Source: Nitrospirota bacterium
GTDB lineage: Bacteria; Nitrospirota; Thermodesulfovibrionia; UBA6902
Length of the DNA stretch: 42,435 bases
Direction: 5' to 3'
Assembly: GCA_016234115.1 (NCBI GenBank)
Contig: JACRHD010000040.1
Coordinates: 1 to 42,435 of the forward strand
The notes below the pieces were generated by a model that worked only from the letters and a program-made list of their open reading frames with translations, made no database searches and was not told the DNA's origin. Made by a program: the position numbers and the translations under genes. Below are positions 14,259 through 22,978 of the stretch, one piece after another. The first letter of the stretch is position 1; each line of letters opens with the position of its first letter.

Positions 14259-16472
14259 TTAAAACATAGGCTCCATCTCAAGGGCCGGGTGTCCGACGCT
14301 CGCAAGGTATTCCATTAATTTTTCCGATTCCTCTGCTATGGACTCGTCCGCTATTTTATCTAACAGATCGGGCACGCCTTCTTCCTCCGCCCTCTTTTTG
14401 AAATCCTCGCCGAGTCTTTCTTTAAGGTTCTTCGTCATCCAGACAATCCTCTTGATGCCGCCGTCGGCAAAGAGGAATTTCTTGCTCGTGATGAAATTCA
14501 CCCCGATCCCCATAAATCCGGGGTTCTGGGTGCCGCCGCCGACTGTTCCGGCAAGGGTCGAGAATTTCATCCCGGCGGGGGTCATACCCGTGTGGCCTCT
14601 CTGCACAAGCATTATCCCGTTTGCCTCGGGGACAATCGCTACAATGCATTCAAAACACCCGCAGGACGTCATCGGGTTGTCCATGATGGTGTAGAGGTTC
14701 AACGACTCGACCGCGCCCGCGGAGTTGCTCTTGAGGTACGTATCCACCCCGGCCCATCTTCCTTTGGCCGCGTCCAGGGCCTCGCCTTTCATGATGGGCT
14801 GGTTGCCGCCCGTGGGGTCGATCTCAAAGGCCGCCCTCGTGTCTAACCAGTTGTACGCCCCGCACAGGCCGAGACGCTCGGGACTGATGACGCATACGTG
14901 CGAAGGGGCGAAAGACTGGCACAGCAGGCATGAGTAAAACGTGTCAACAGACTCGTCGGTCAGACCGGCAAGCCTGTGGTCTCTTTCTTTATATACCTTA
15001 CGCGCTTCATCCTGTAAGGCAAGCACGTCTTTTTCATCGACGTAAAGCGTTACCTGTACCTTGTCGACGATGGACTTGAAGCGGTTATGCGACATTGTAT
15101 TGTGGATGACGCCGATATGCTCCAGCGTGATCCCGTCCTTGTATGCCTGATTGCTGATCCTCATCCATACTATGTCGCGCTGGCCCATGTGCCAGAGGCC
15201 CTGTGCCTCATTTATATTGTGGTGGAGCTTCCTCTCGATGATCGCCTCGAAGTCCTTTTGCATCTTCCTTCCGGCGACGTCGATGACGACGGCCATAGGC
15301 ATAACTCCGCCTTTTTTGTACCGTTCCTCCACGTCCGTTCCCACGATGATGACCTTTCCGTCTTCGATCTCATGGAGTTCTTTTGTCCTCACCCATTCAA
15401 AGGCCGGTGAGCGCTGTCCGCCGAACTCGATGAACATGTCTTCCTTCCTGATACGCTCGCCCTCGAACGCGGGGCCGAAGGAGACAGGGATCGGCGGCTT
15501 TTCGACAGTGACTTTAAGTCCCCTGACTTCTATCGCCTTCTGTACTATCTTGTCGTGATCAAATTCCTTGACGACATGTTCGTAAGTGCATACGCCCGTG
15601 GGGTGAATGACGGGAACGTCGGTGTCGCATATGGCGGGGAAGCCCATGTTTATTGCGCCCCCTCCGGTGGACCACTTGATTTCATCCATTTCTCCAAGAG
15701 CGATAGCAAAAGCGAACACGCGGTCCTTCTGATATTTGAGATGCTCCCTGTAATCGCCGGGCTTCTTGCCGCCGAAAATAAGCGACGCCCTTATCGCCCA
15801 GTCGAGCGCATACAGCGTGTGCTCCGTGTCGGGACCGAGGGGGACAATGTATGTCTCCCAGCCTAACGTGACGCCCTTACTCAATAATTGTCTGGTGACG
15901 TTTGTCAGTTTCCCGTTTTTATCTTTCGCCTGACCCGAAAGGAAGATCAGAATGTTCTTCTCCTGCAATTCCCTGACTATCTTCACCGCGGTATCTTCAT
16001 CCGGCGCAGCGCCGATAATAGCGGCGAAACCGGGCATCCTTCCGTCTACGAGCGCTATACCGAGGTTCCTCTGGATCGTGTCCGTAATGAAGCCGTTGTA
16101 AACATATCCCGTTTCAGGATCGGTCACCGGCTCAAGCCCGTCCATGTATCTCAGCGCGAGAATGATCTCCTCGGCAAAAAGGGTCGCCATTCCGGAATCG
16201 AGCGCTTCGCCTAAGTAGGGCTTCCACAGCTTTTCATCAGGCTCCTCGTGAAGCATCTCTCTTGTCATAGCGAGGGCCACCTTCATGTCGGCCAGCGTCT
16301 TTACCGGGAACGCCGTCATCGCGTATATCATCGGAAGATAAAACGCGGTGTCCGGAAATTCGAACACAAAGTCTTTTCCTTTTTCGGCTATCGCTTTTTC
16401 AAGCATGACCTCTGCTCTTTTTACGAGCACGTGCGCAGCCTTAATGGCGGCAGAGGCAATTAATTTTGACAT
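14259..16472 (-). CDS. acsB: acetyl-CoA synthase (CODH/ACS alpha subunit)
   Basis: This 737-residue protein joins a methyl group from the corrinoid protein, CO and CoA into acetyl-CoA. The A-cluster ligands are visible: CLLCQSFAPSHVCVIS and GLCGAYNW supply the four cubane cysteines (about 512-534), and CGCFEC (about 603) supplies the Cys-Gly-Cys that holds the distal nickel. The N-terminal CODH-binding region and middle domain are also present, so this is the bacterial full-length form and not the short archaeal one. TTTAGGAGGTTTAAG gives an excellent ribosome binding site. It follows the Fur-type gene and precedes cooS on the same strand. No defects seen. Confidence 0.97.
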   Translation of the reverse strand: MSKLIASAAIKAAHVLVKRAEVMLEKAIAEKGKDFVFEFPDTAFYLPMIYAMTAFPVKTLADMKVALAMTREMLHEEPDEKLWKPYLGEALDSGMATLFAEEIILALRYMDGLEPVTDPETGYVYNGFITDTIQRNLGIALVDGRMPGFAAIIGAAPDEDTAVKIVRELQEKNILIFLSGQAKDKNGKLTNVTRQLLSKGVTLGWETYIVPLGPDTEHTLYALDWAIRASLIFGGKKPGDYREHLKYQKDRVFAFAIALGEMDEIKWSTGGGAINMGFPAICDTDVPVIHPTGVCTYEHVVKEFDHDKIVQKAIEVRGLKVTVEKPPIPVSFGPAFEGERIRKEDMFIEFGGQRSPAFEWVRTKELHEIEDGKVIIVGTDVEERYKKGGVMPMAVVIDVAGRKMQKDFEAIIERKLHHNINEAQGLWHMGQRDIVWMRISNQAYKDGITLEHIGVIHNTMSHNRFKSIVDKVQVTLYVDEKDVLALQDEARKVYKERDHRLAGLTDESVDTFYSCLLCQSFAPSHVCVISPERLGLCGAYNWLDTRAAFEIDPTGGNQPIMKGEALDAAKGRWAGVDTYLKSNSAGAVESLNLYTIMDNPMTSCGCFECIVAIVPEANGIMLVQRGHTGMTPAGMKFSTLAGTVGGGTQNPGFMGIGVNFITSKKFLFADGGIKRIVWMTKNLKERLGEDFKKRAEEEGVPDLLDKIADESIAEESEKLMEYLASVGHPALEMEPMF

Positions 16473-16517
16473 CTTAAACCTCCTAAATTAGATTCCGGTA
16501 CATGAACGGGTGGTATT

Positions 16518-16612
16518 ATTCCCCCTTTGAAAAAGGGGGTCAGGGGGAATTTTGCAATAAAACAATTGGTCCCAAAATCTCCCCTAACCCCTCTTTTCCA
16601 AAGAGGGGAATC
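16518..16612. repeat. inverted repeat, family C
   Basis: ATTCCCCCTTTGAAAAAGGGGG and the later CCCCTCTTTTCCAAAGAGGGGAAT are mirrored arms around an AT-rich centre. It is the second copy of the element at 9478-9573 and sits between the Fur-type gene and acsB. Confidence 0.88.
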
Positions 16613-16655
16613 ATCCAATTCCGTGCAACAAAATGTTTACGACCATGTACCTTTT

Positions 16656-17045
16656 TTATTTACATTTCCGGCATGTGCCGAAAAACTCGATATTCTTGCC
16701 GGACACCTTGAATCCGCCGGCTGTTTCCTCGGGCAGACGTATATCGAAATCCTTATATACATCAAAGATACTGCTGCATTTTGTGCAGATGATATGATGA
16801 TGCGGACTCATGTCGGGGTCATATCTTTTTTTGGCGGGGTCTATTTTCAGCTCCCGGATATTTCCCTTTTCTTTTAAGGCCTCCAGCGTATTGTAAATCG
16901 TGGCAAACGACATAGTAGGATATTTCTTCTTTACCGACTTGTATATCTCATCGGCCGACGGATGCGCTTTGTTGCCTTCAAGATGCTTCAAAATCGCCAG
17001 ACGCTGCGGCGTCAGTTTAATGTTAAGTCGCCGATATCTTTCCAT
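16656..17045 (-). CDS. Fur-family regulator, PerR-like
   Basis: This 129-residue protein has the Fur-family winged helix (LTPQRLAILKHLEGN, then TIYNTLEALKEKG) and a dimerisation domain. The structural zinc site is formed by CTKC and CRKC. The regulatory metal site appears as DPDMSPHHH followed by later acidic residues, which fits PerR better than Fur, though a Zur or Nur role cannot be excluded. AAGGAA precedes the ATG. It is embedded in the CODH/ACS operon between acsC and acsB on the same strand. This suggests that the oxygen-sensitive pathway is tied to a metal or peroxide signal. No operator was identified. Confidence 0.9.
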   Translation of the reverse strand: MERYRRLNIKLTPQRLAILKHLEGNKAHPSADEIYKSVKKKYPTMSFATIYNTLEALKEKGNIRELKIDPAKKRYDPDMSPHHHIICTKCSSIFDVYKDFDIRLPEETAGGFKVSGKNIEFFGTCRKCK

Positions 17046-17059
17046 CGTCGTTCCTTTTT

Positions 17060-17155
17060 ATCCACAGATTACGCAGATTTCACAGATAAACAGGACTATC
17101 TGAAAGAACAACCTACTCAGGGCCTATATAACCTGTGCTGATCTGTGGATTACGT
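17060..17155. repeat. short relative of the CACAGATTACGCAGATT repeat
   Basis: The sequence TCCACAGATTACGCAGATTT is mirrored by GATCTGTGGATTACG. It shares the wording of the long elements at 25429-25606 and 37440-37611 but is much shorter and more decayed. Confidence 0.75.
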
Positions 17156-17198
17156 CCACCTATAAACATTATCAGATTGGAATCGTTATTGTAAAGAC

Positions 17199-18542
17199 CT
17201 ATGACGCCCGGCCCCTGAGGAAGGTAGGGATCGCGTTTGCCTCCCGCGGACCCACCGTTATTTTCCATCCCTCAAGCTTGTCTTCAAGCGCCCCGCTCAG
17301 TATTGCGACCTGGCCGGGGATAATGAGTTCCCTGTGGCTTATCCGGCCTTCAATCCCGCTGTCCTTGATAAACTGGGCTATCTTGGCGGCCGTAAATTTG
17401 CCTGCCGCCCAGGCGGTCAGCACCGACAGTCCCTCGCTGTCCATAACGGCGAGAAGACTCGGCACCTTGCTGTTTTCAATTTCTCCGGAGACTATGAAGT
17501 AAGTGAGCGAGAAATTGGTTGTAATCATGAGCGGCGAATTTGCATCGGGCTCGCTTATCCCGTATATTTTCTGCTCTACCTGCATCGGCACCTGGGGGTC
17601 CGTGTAGAGGTTCTGCCTCACCGTAAACAGCGCAAGGTTCTTCCACTTTTCAATGCCGCTCAGCACGACAATCGACGCGTATTTTGCTATCGCTACGGAA
17701 GCCGCGGAGGCCTCCTGGATCGAATCGTCCCTGAATACAAAATTGATGATCGGAAAGCCGAGGGGCTTAAAGCCTTTTTTAAGGGCCGCGCGTCTGATCT
17801 GTGTATTGTTCTCGACGATCTCCTTTACGGATTTCGCGCCGGAGTCGAGCACGATGTCATTTACGCCTAATGCCTGAAGCTTTTCAGTCAGCGAGCTCAG
17901 CGCCTCGAGTCCCTGCGCGCTTGCGCAGAGGGGGACGCCGTGAGTCTTCGCGATACCGGCCATGGCCTCGGCGTTCTCGTTTGTCGCGCAGTAGAGAAGC
18001 GGCTTTCTAACGGCCACTGCCTTCACCGCTGCTTCCGCAGCAGCCGCGTCTTTACAGTTGAGTATTATGGCGGCGGCAGGGGCCTTTTCTGCAACGAGCC
18101 TGACGGCCTTTTCATATTGCGCGCTGCTGCCGGAGGCGTATTCGACTGATATGGCGTCGATCCTGAGCTTCTGCCCTACGCGTTCCATTTCAGACTGTGA
18201 GACCTCAGTCGCCTTTTTTACGAGTTCATCATCGCTTAAGTTGTCTTTTATATTTACGGCAAGGGCGCAGGGATTGAAGAATTTCTTGTCGTGCCTGAAG
18301 AGCACGGTCTCCCCGCCCAGCTTCACGGCCTTATCGCCGGTACCGAGATCAAAAGTCCTTATCGGCGGGGCAGAGGCCTCGCCTAACATTTTCTTTGATT
18401 CCTCGGAAACGTCCGGACATTTTGACAGGTCGGCTTTTCCCTGCGCGAGCGCCATTGCAAAGGCAAGACAGGTAGGAAACCCGCATTTCTTGCAGTTTGT
18501 CTTGGGAAGAAGTTTGAATATCTGAACTCCGGTTAAAGCCAT
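17199..18542 (-). CDS. acsC: corrinoid iron-sulfur protein large subunit (CFeSP gamma)
   Basis: This 447-residue protein carries the methyl group on its corrinoid between AcsE and acetyl-CoA synthase. The N-terminal [4Fe-4S] domain is clear: CKKCGFPTC followed about 17 residues later by SKC. A TIM-barrel and a C-terminal corrinoid-binding domain (SGEIE...LLAVMDSEG) follow. ACGGAGGTAAG precedes the ATG. It lies directly downstream of acsD, as in most acs operons, and upstream of the Fur-type gene. Confidence 0.97.
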   Translation of the reverse strand: MALTGVQIFKLLPKTNCKKCGFPTCLAFAMALAQGKADLSKCPDVSEESKKMLGEASAPPIRTFDLGTGDKAVKLGGETVLFRHDKKFFNPCALAVNIKDNLSDDELVKKATEVSQSEMERVGQKLRIDAISVEYASGSSAQYEKAVRLVAEKAPAAAIILNCKDAAAAEAAVKAVAVRKPLLYCATNENAEAMAGIAKTHGVPLCASAQGLEALSSLTEKLQALGVNDIVLDSGAKSVKEIVENNTQIRRAALKKGFKPLGFPIINFVFRDDSIQEASAASVAIAKYASIVVLSGIEKWKNLALFTVRQNLYTDPQVPMQVEQKIYGISEPDANSPLMITTNFSLTYFIVSGEIENSKVPSLLAVMDSEGLSVLTAWAAGKFTAAKIAQFIKDSGIEGRISHRELIIPGQVAILSGALEDKLEGWKITVGPREANAIPTFLRGRAS

Positions 18543-18558
18543 CTCTTACCTCCGTAAA

Positions 18559-18644
18559 TTAGTAGTAAGCAGTTAGTAGTTAGTAGTTAAGGGATATATT
18601 CAAGAGCTTTTCCCTTAACTACTAACTGCTTGCTACTAACTACT
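18559..18644. repeat. inverted repeat, family B
   Basis: TAGTAGTAAGCAGTTAGTAG and CTACTAACTGCTTGCTACTA arms flank a short loop with GGGATATATTCAAGAGC. It fills the acsD-acsC spacer. Confidence 0.9.
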
Positions 18645-18654
18645 GTCTTTCAAT

Positions 18655-19596
18655 TTATGTTAATTCCGCTATCGTCTTCTCAACAATCCCTATCGACTTC
18701 GGGTGTCTCATGATCAGGAGGTTCGTGCCTGCGACGATCATGGACGTTGCGGTTATCGCTTCCCACGCGACGCCCCTTTCCTCAAGCGAGCCCCATTCAG
18801 GGACATCGGCCTCAGCCGCGGTCACTTCCTTTATCTTCCAGACGTACATGCCGACGTCGCCTAAAATCGGGGGCTGCATGGTCGCGTCATTCTGAAACAG
18901 TCCCGCGAGCCTTATCCTCTCCATGACCGAATATGTATATTCAAGACCGTAACCTAATGCCGAACACATCGGGTCGGTAATGAGTTTCTCCTTGTCAAAC
19001 CCCATCTGGGTTATGAGGATGTTAAGCTGCTTTGCAAGGTTAATGTCGAGTTCCGACATTGCGATCAACTTATGGTTGTGAGCAAGAGCCGCCGCTACTA
19101 TGGTTTTGTAATTGCCTTCCTGGGCCTTCCCTATTATGCAGTTGTATCCGCTTGCGGCCTCCGCAGCGGCGACAAGGACGGAGGCGTCTTTTTCAATGTG
19201 GTTGGAGCCTAATATTATGAGCGGTATGTCGATGGCGGCCAATACATTCCTGATGGTCTTTGCCGCGTCTTCCGCCGAACGGTTTTCCCTGTCCGGATGG
19301 GTGCTCACCAGCCTCAGCGCAATGGCCCCGGCCTTTAGATTGTCCTGGCAATGCTTGGCCCATGTAACGGGGTCCCCGCTTACGTCCTTGTACTCGTTCC
19401 TGACCCTCTCCGGCCAGTCCTCGGGAGGGCAGTCCTGTATTTCATAAGCGACAACGGGACGATTTGGGATCTCACCTTCAAATGATAAAAAAGGGAGGGT
19501 ATTTTCACCGCCGATAACAACAGCTTTATCGCCCTTCCCGAAATCAACGCTTAAGACCTTTCCATTATAAGATTCCTTTGGAACAACGAATGACAT
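18655..19596 (-). CDS. acsD: corrinoid iron-sulfur protein small subunit (CFeSP delta)
   Basis: This 313-residue TIM-barrel protein pairs with AcsC and helps bind the corrinoid. The start (VLSVDFGKGDKAVVIGGENTL) parallels the opening of the AcsC barrel, as expected of the two related subunits. Conserved blocks include the WAKHCQD and ALRLVSTHP segments. TTACGGAGGTTAAA precedes the ATG. It sits between acsE and acsC on the same strand. Confidence 0.97.
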   Translation of the reverse strand: MSFVVPKESYNGKVLSVDFGKGDKAVVIGGENTLPFLSFEGEIPNRPVVAYEIQDCPPEDWPERVRNEYKDVSGDPVTWAKHCQDNLKAGAIALRLVSTHPDRENRSAEDAAKTIRNVLAAIDIPLIILGSNHIEKDASVLVAAAEAASGYNCIIGKAQEGNYKTIVAAALAHNHKLIAMSELDINLAKQLNILITQMGFDKEKLITDPMCSALGYGLEYTYSVMERIRLAGLFQNDATMQPPILGDVGMYVWKIKEVTAAEADVPEWGSLEERGVAWEAITATSMIVAGTNLLIMRHPKSIGIVEKTIAELT

Positions 19597-19611
19597 TTTA
19601 ACCTCCGTAAT

Positions 19612-19695
19612 TTAGTAGTAAGTAGTTAGTAGCTAAGGGAAGAAATTCACGCAGCTTCCCTCCCCCTAACTACTAACTACTTGCTGCTTGCTACT
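19612..19695. repeat. inverted repeat, family B
   Basis: TTAGTAGTAAGTAGTTAGTA and CTAACTACTAACTACTTGCT arms around a short centre. It fills the acsE-acsD spacer and is the third copy of the family in this operon. Confidence 0.9.
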
Positions 19696-19702
19696 GTCCT
19701 TT

Positions 19703-20491
19703 TCACATTTCCAGATACGAATGGGCGTACAACGTCTTGCCCATGAACATCTCGGTTGTCTTCATCGCATCCATCAATTCCTTATCAAGAGGGTTCATGA
19801 TCGCGGCTGTAAGGCCCTCGTATACTAATAAGGTCAGGTATACCCTGTCTATGAGGCTCCGCATAAGCTTCGGGGTCCCGTTTGAGATGTTGCTCAGCCC
19901 GACCACGGTCTTCATCGGGGGATCATTCAGCTCCTGAAACATCTTGATGGCCTTCAGGGAATGCAGCGCCTGGTCCTGGGTGGTGCAGACCTGGAGGATG
20001 AGCGGATCGAGGAATATATTCTCAAGCGGCACGCCGAACTCTGCCGCCCTTGCCATAATTTCCGCGGCGATTCCGCACCGCTCTTCCGCATCAGCGGGCA
20101 GGCCGCCTTTGCCGACAGTCAGGGCGATTATCTGTGCATTATATTTTGCCGCGAGTTCAAGCATTATGAACCGTTCGGGATCGTTGGAAGTCGAATTTAT
20201 AAGGGGTTTTCCCCACTGGTTATTATGGGCCTTGAGGCCTGCCTCGAGGGCCTGGGGATTTGTGGTGTCAAGGCATAGCGGGGCGTGGACTTTTTCCTGG
20301 ATGCTCTGCACCATCCACGTCATCAGCTCTTCGCCTTTTTCCTCCGCGGGCCCGGTATTTACATCTATTATATGAGCGCCGGCTTTCCACTGGGCATCGG
20401 CAAGCTCCTGGAGCGGTTTAGGATCGCGGCTGTTCATCGCTTCTCTTACTTTTTTTGCAATAACGCTGATTTTTTCGCCGATAATTATCAT
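19703..20491 (-). CDS. acsE: methyltetrahydrofolate:corrinoid iron-sulfur protein methyltransferase
   Basis: This 262-residue protein is a pterin-binding TIM barrel that moves the methyl group of methyl-tetrahydrofolate to the corrinoid protein. The start MIIIGEKISVIAKKVREAM and the pterin-site blocks (AHIIDVNTGP, LCLDTTNP, GLSNISNG) are typical. AAAAGGAGATTTATTC precedes the ATG. It is the first gene of the acsE-D-C-fur-B-cooS-nuoEF operon. A promoter should lie in 20492-20760, shared with the divergent small gene at 20761; I could not define it. Confidence 0.97.
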   Translation of the reverse strand: MIIIGEKISVIAKKVREAMNSRDPKPLQELADAQWKAGAHIIDVNTGPAEEKGEELMTWMVQSIQEKVHAPLCLDTTNPQALEAGLKAHNNQWGKPLINSTSNDPERFIMLELAAKYNAQIIALTVGKGGLPADAEERCGIAAEIMARAAEFGVPLENIFLDPLILQVCTTQDQALHSLKAIKMFQELNDPPMKTVVGLSNISNGTPKLMRSLIDRVYLTLLVYEGLTAAIMNPLDKELMDAMKTTEMFMGKTLYAHSYLEM

Positions 20492-20760
20492 GAATAAATC
20501 TCCTTTTGATTGAATCTCGCTTTGATTACAAGAGAATCAGCTTGAAGCAAAGTTTAAGATTATAACATAGCGGATTAAAAATATAGTGGGTTTATTTGAA
20601 AATTAAAAAATTAAATAGAGTTTGTTCATGACCGACAGCAAGGGCCTGAAAACACGGGAGTTTCACGGTAGACAGCCGGGGCATGGCGTTATAGAATATA
20701 AATATAAAGCATGAAACCGAAACCATTGAGAGTATGGGTCGGCAAGAAAGGGGGAGGGAA

Positions 20761-21063
20761 ATGCTGTATGTATCTGTTTGTACATTAAAAGAGGGCATAC
20801 AAAGGCCGGTCTCTTTCGGCAAGAGTGAAGAATGGAAGAGAATCAGTCGCGATGATGCCTTGCACGGGAGATACAAAAGGATTAAATGCTACGAGACCCT
20901 GTCTGATTCTCCGTTGAAGATAATGCTTTTGATTGATTCTGACGAGACGGATGTCCTGAAAGCGCTTTCCGATGATCTCGGCGACAAATGGGATATGACA
21001 ACATATCCTTTGCACGAATTGCATGAGATAATCGAGGAAGATCATGCGGTCATTGCGGGATAG
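20761..21063 (+). CDS. hypothetical protein between acsE and cooC
   Basis: This ~100-residue soluble protein begins MLYVSVCTLKEGIQRPVSFG. The middle and end (KIMLLIDSDETDVLKAL, LHELHEIIEED) read as an alpha/beta fold with an acidic tail. I do not recognise its family. The frame is open from 20734, but GGGGAGGG lies just before the ATG at 20761, so I prefer that start; the spacing is short. It is divergent from acsE and convergent with cooC, splitting an otherwise one-directional acs locus. Whether it takes part in CODH/ACS maturation or regulation is unknown. Confidence 0.6.
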   Translation: MLYVSVCTLKEGIQRPVSFGKSEEWKRISRDDALHGRYKRIKCYETLSDSPLKIMLLIDSDETDVLKALSDDLGDKWDMTTYPLHELHEIIEEDHAVIAG

Positions 21064-21175
21064 GGCGAGGGAGCTTTGTCTGCATGGCTTTCAACTATAA
21101 GCTTTCAGCGATCAGATCGAGAAACAGACCGCGTTGGCTGAGAGCTGAATGCTGATCACTGATAGCTGCGGCTGA

Positions 21176-21943
21176 TCACGGTATCTTACAGCTATCCAGA
21201 ATTGCAAAGACCGTCTTTACTGCAAGCGAACCGGCAGGCAGCTCGAACACGGCCCGGCCTTCAAGGTCGAGGTTAAAGATGCTCTCATCTTCCGGGACGT
21301 TGAATATATTCTCGAAAGACAGCGCACCCGACACGCTTTTCAGCTTGATGAAGTTCTCATCCGATATCCTGTTTACGATAAGCTCCCTCCGGTCTATGTC
21401 GAGCGCAAGCTCGTCGATCAGGCCGTTTATTCTCCTTGCCGTCCGGATCCCTTTCTGCGTGGGGTCGCTTATGACGAGAAGGAGGTCTACCTTGTGCGTG
21501 GTGCGCCTGCTCAAATGTTCCATGCCCGCTTCATTATCGAGTATGACGTAAGGATATTTGCCGGAAAGTTTATCTGTATATTTCCTGATAATATTGTTGG
21601 CCGCGCAGTAACACCCCGGCCCCTCGGGTCTGCCCATTACCATCAGGTCAAACCCGCATGCCTCTATAACAGACTGCTGCACCTGGTAGTCGAAGAGCTG
21701 CTCCATGCTCATCCCCCCCGGCCTTTCGGCGCCGCTGCGGACTTTAGCGAGAGATTCCTCCCGTAATTGTCCTATTGTAGCGTGCACCTTGACCCCGAGG
21801 GCCTCATTCAGACAGGCGTTGCTGTCGGCGTCGACCGCGAGGACGGGTTTGTGCTTCTTCTCCATCAGATAGCGTACCGTCAGGGCGGCGATGGTCGTTT
21901 TGCCGGTGCCGCCTTTTCCCGCAAATGCTATTACGTATGCCAT
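21176..21943 (-). CDS. cooC: CooC-type nickel-insertion ATPase for CODH/ACS
   Basis: This 255-residue MinD-family ATPase has a deviant Walker A (GKGGTGKTT), Walker B-like VILDNEAGMEHL, and the CxC metal motif in GCYCAAN that distinguishes CooC/AcsF. It loads nickel into CODH or ACS. The open frame extends upstream to 22075, but that part is translated repeat sequence. MAYVIAFAGKGG at 21943 is the family start, although no strong ribosome binding site is visible there. It is upstream of and co-oriented with the acs operon, separated by one divergent small gene. Confidence 0.93.
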   Translation of the reverse strand: MAYVIAFAGKGGTGKTTIAALTVRYLMEKKHKPVLAVDADSNACLNEALGVKVHATIGQLREESLAKVRSGAERPGGMSMEQLFDYQVQQSVIEACGFDLMVMGRPEGPGCYCAANNIIRKYTDKLSGKYPYVILDNEAGMEHLSRRTTHKVDLLLVISDPTQKGIRTARRINGLIDELALDIDRRELIVNRISDENFIKLKSVSGALSFENIFNVPEDESIFNLDLEGRAVFELPAGSLAVKTVFAILDSCKIP

Positions 21944-21954
21944 AAGATTAAGAT

Positions 21955-22079
21955 ACAAGGGGCAAGGGGCAAGGGTCAAGGGGCAAGGGGCAAAGGGCCA
22001 GTGACACAGGAAACCGTTCAAGCGGCTCAAGCGGCTCAAGCGGCTGGAACCGATTCTTTGTCTGTCACACTTCAAGCCT
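21955..22079. repeat. stacked low-complexity repeats upstream of cooC
   Basis: Units of AAGGGGC/AAGGGTC (21958-22000) are followed by a hairpin. GTGACA and TGTCAC ends enclose three tandem copies of TCAAGCGGC (about 22017-22043). No gene is visible. Confidence 0.85.
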
Positions 22080-22132
22080 GTCGATGACCTTTTTTACAGA
22101 ACTTTTCAGGCGGTCGGTCATCTTGACAAATT

Positions 22133-22462
22133 TCAGCCCGGCCTCGTATTGATTATGTATCCATAGGGCTCCGTGACCTTTGCGCGCTTCAGTATTTCCC
22201 CGTCGGCGTAAGCGATGAGATATATTACAGGGATATCCGAGCCGGAGCGAATGACCCCCGCGGCGTCAACGCCGTCTATTTTGTCCCTCAGCACGACATC
22301 CATCAGCACCAGATCGGGCCTGATCTCTATGGCCTTCCTGATCGCCTCCTTCCCCGAGGACACGACTGCCGGGACATCATATCCCATGTTGATCAAACTG
22401 CTCTTTATGTCTTCCGCGATAATGCCTTCGTCTTCGACGACCATTATTCTTCCTTTTGACAT
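22133..22462 (-). pseudogene. degenerate response-regulator receiver domain
   Basis: This 109-residue CheY-like domain has acidic pocket VVEDEG and phospho-acceptor Asp in LVLMDVVL (about 53). Two hallmark residues are lost: the switch Thr/Ser is Ile (YLIAYAD), and the conserved Lys-Pro after YGYI is replaced by an unrelated NTRPG end. The usual last helix is missing. A good AGAGGAG precedes the ATG. It follows a broken histidine kinase on the same strand. I read it as the decaying partner of that kinase; a retained non-phosphorylated receiver is possible. Confidence 0.75.
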
Positions 22463-22480
22463 TTTATTTCTCCTCTCGAC

Positions 22481-22978
22481 TCAGACTCTCTGAGCATATT
22501 CTTCTTCCCGGAACCTGATCCGGAAACATGTTCCTTCTCCCCTGATCAATTCCATCGCGCCCTGAAGCTGGTTTTCTGCGAGGGCCTTGACCAACCTCAT
22601 GCCTAATGAATCTGTATTTTTATAATCCACGTCCTCCGGCATTCCGATGCCGTTATCCCTGAAGACCGTGTTATGCCATGCAATAATCCTTTCATCGCCG
22701 CCTTTTGTCAGCACCGGGTTTTCGTAATATTCCACCGGACCGACTTCTCCCGACATTAATTTCCCGAACACTGACTTTGTTTCATTGATGTTTCTTCCGG
22801 GAAGAAAATTGTCGAACCAGTTCCTGCCTATGATCTCATCTGTTTCATATCCCAAAATTTCACAGCCTTTCCTGTTTATGAGCAGTACATCCTGGCAGGC
22901 GCCGATAACAACAATTATCACGTTTGCTATGTCAAGATAGATTTGCGCCTTGTTCTCGGCCTGCTTTTTAACGGTTTC
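22481..22978 (-). pseudogene. histidine kinase remnant: PAS joined to part of the ATPase domain
   Basis: The frame opens after the stop at 22979-22981 with a coiled linker (ETVKKQAENKAQIYLDIANV). It continues as a PAS domain (DVLLINRKGCEILGYETDEIIG). The PAS then runs directly into the G-boxes of a HATPase (HNTVFRDNGIGMPED..., then SLGMRLVKALAENQLQG). The dimerisation/phospho-acceptor helix with its His and the N-box are absent. The joint looks like a deletion between two RDNG-like sequences. The protein cannot autophosphorylate. The first Met is at 22921. It sits directly downstream, in the same frame, of the secreted protein at 22979. Confidence 0.85.

Noticed and set aside
20492-20760. Cobalamin riboswitch upstream of the acs operon
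   Set aside because: A B12 box and the expected stems could not be found in this 269-bp spacer.
22017-22043. Tandem TCAAGCGGC units as a CRISPR or iteron array
   Set aside because: Only three directly abutting short units without spacers, within a repeat-rich spacer and no replication gene nearby.
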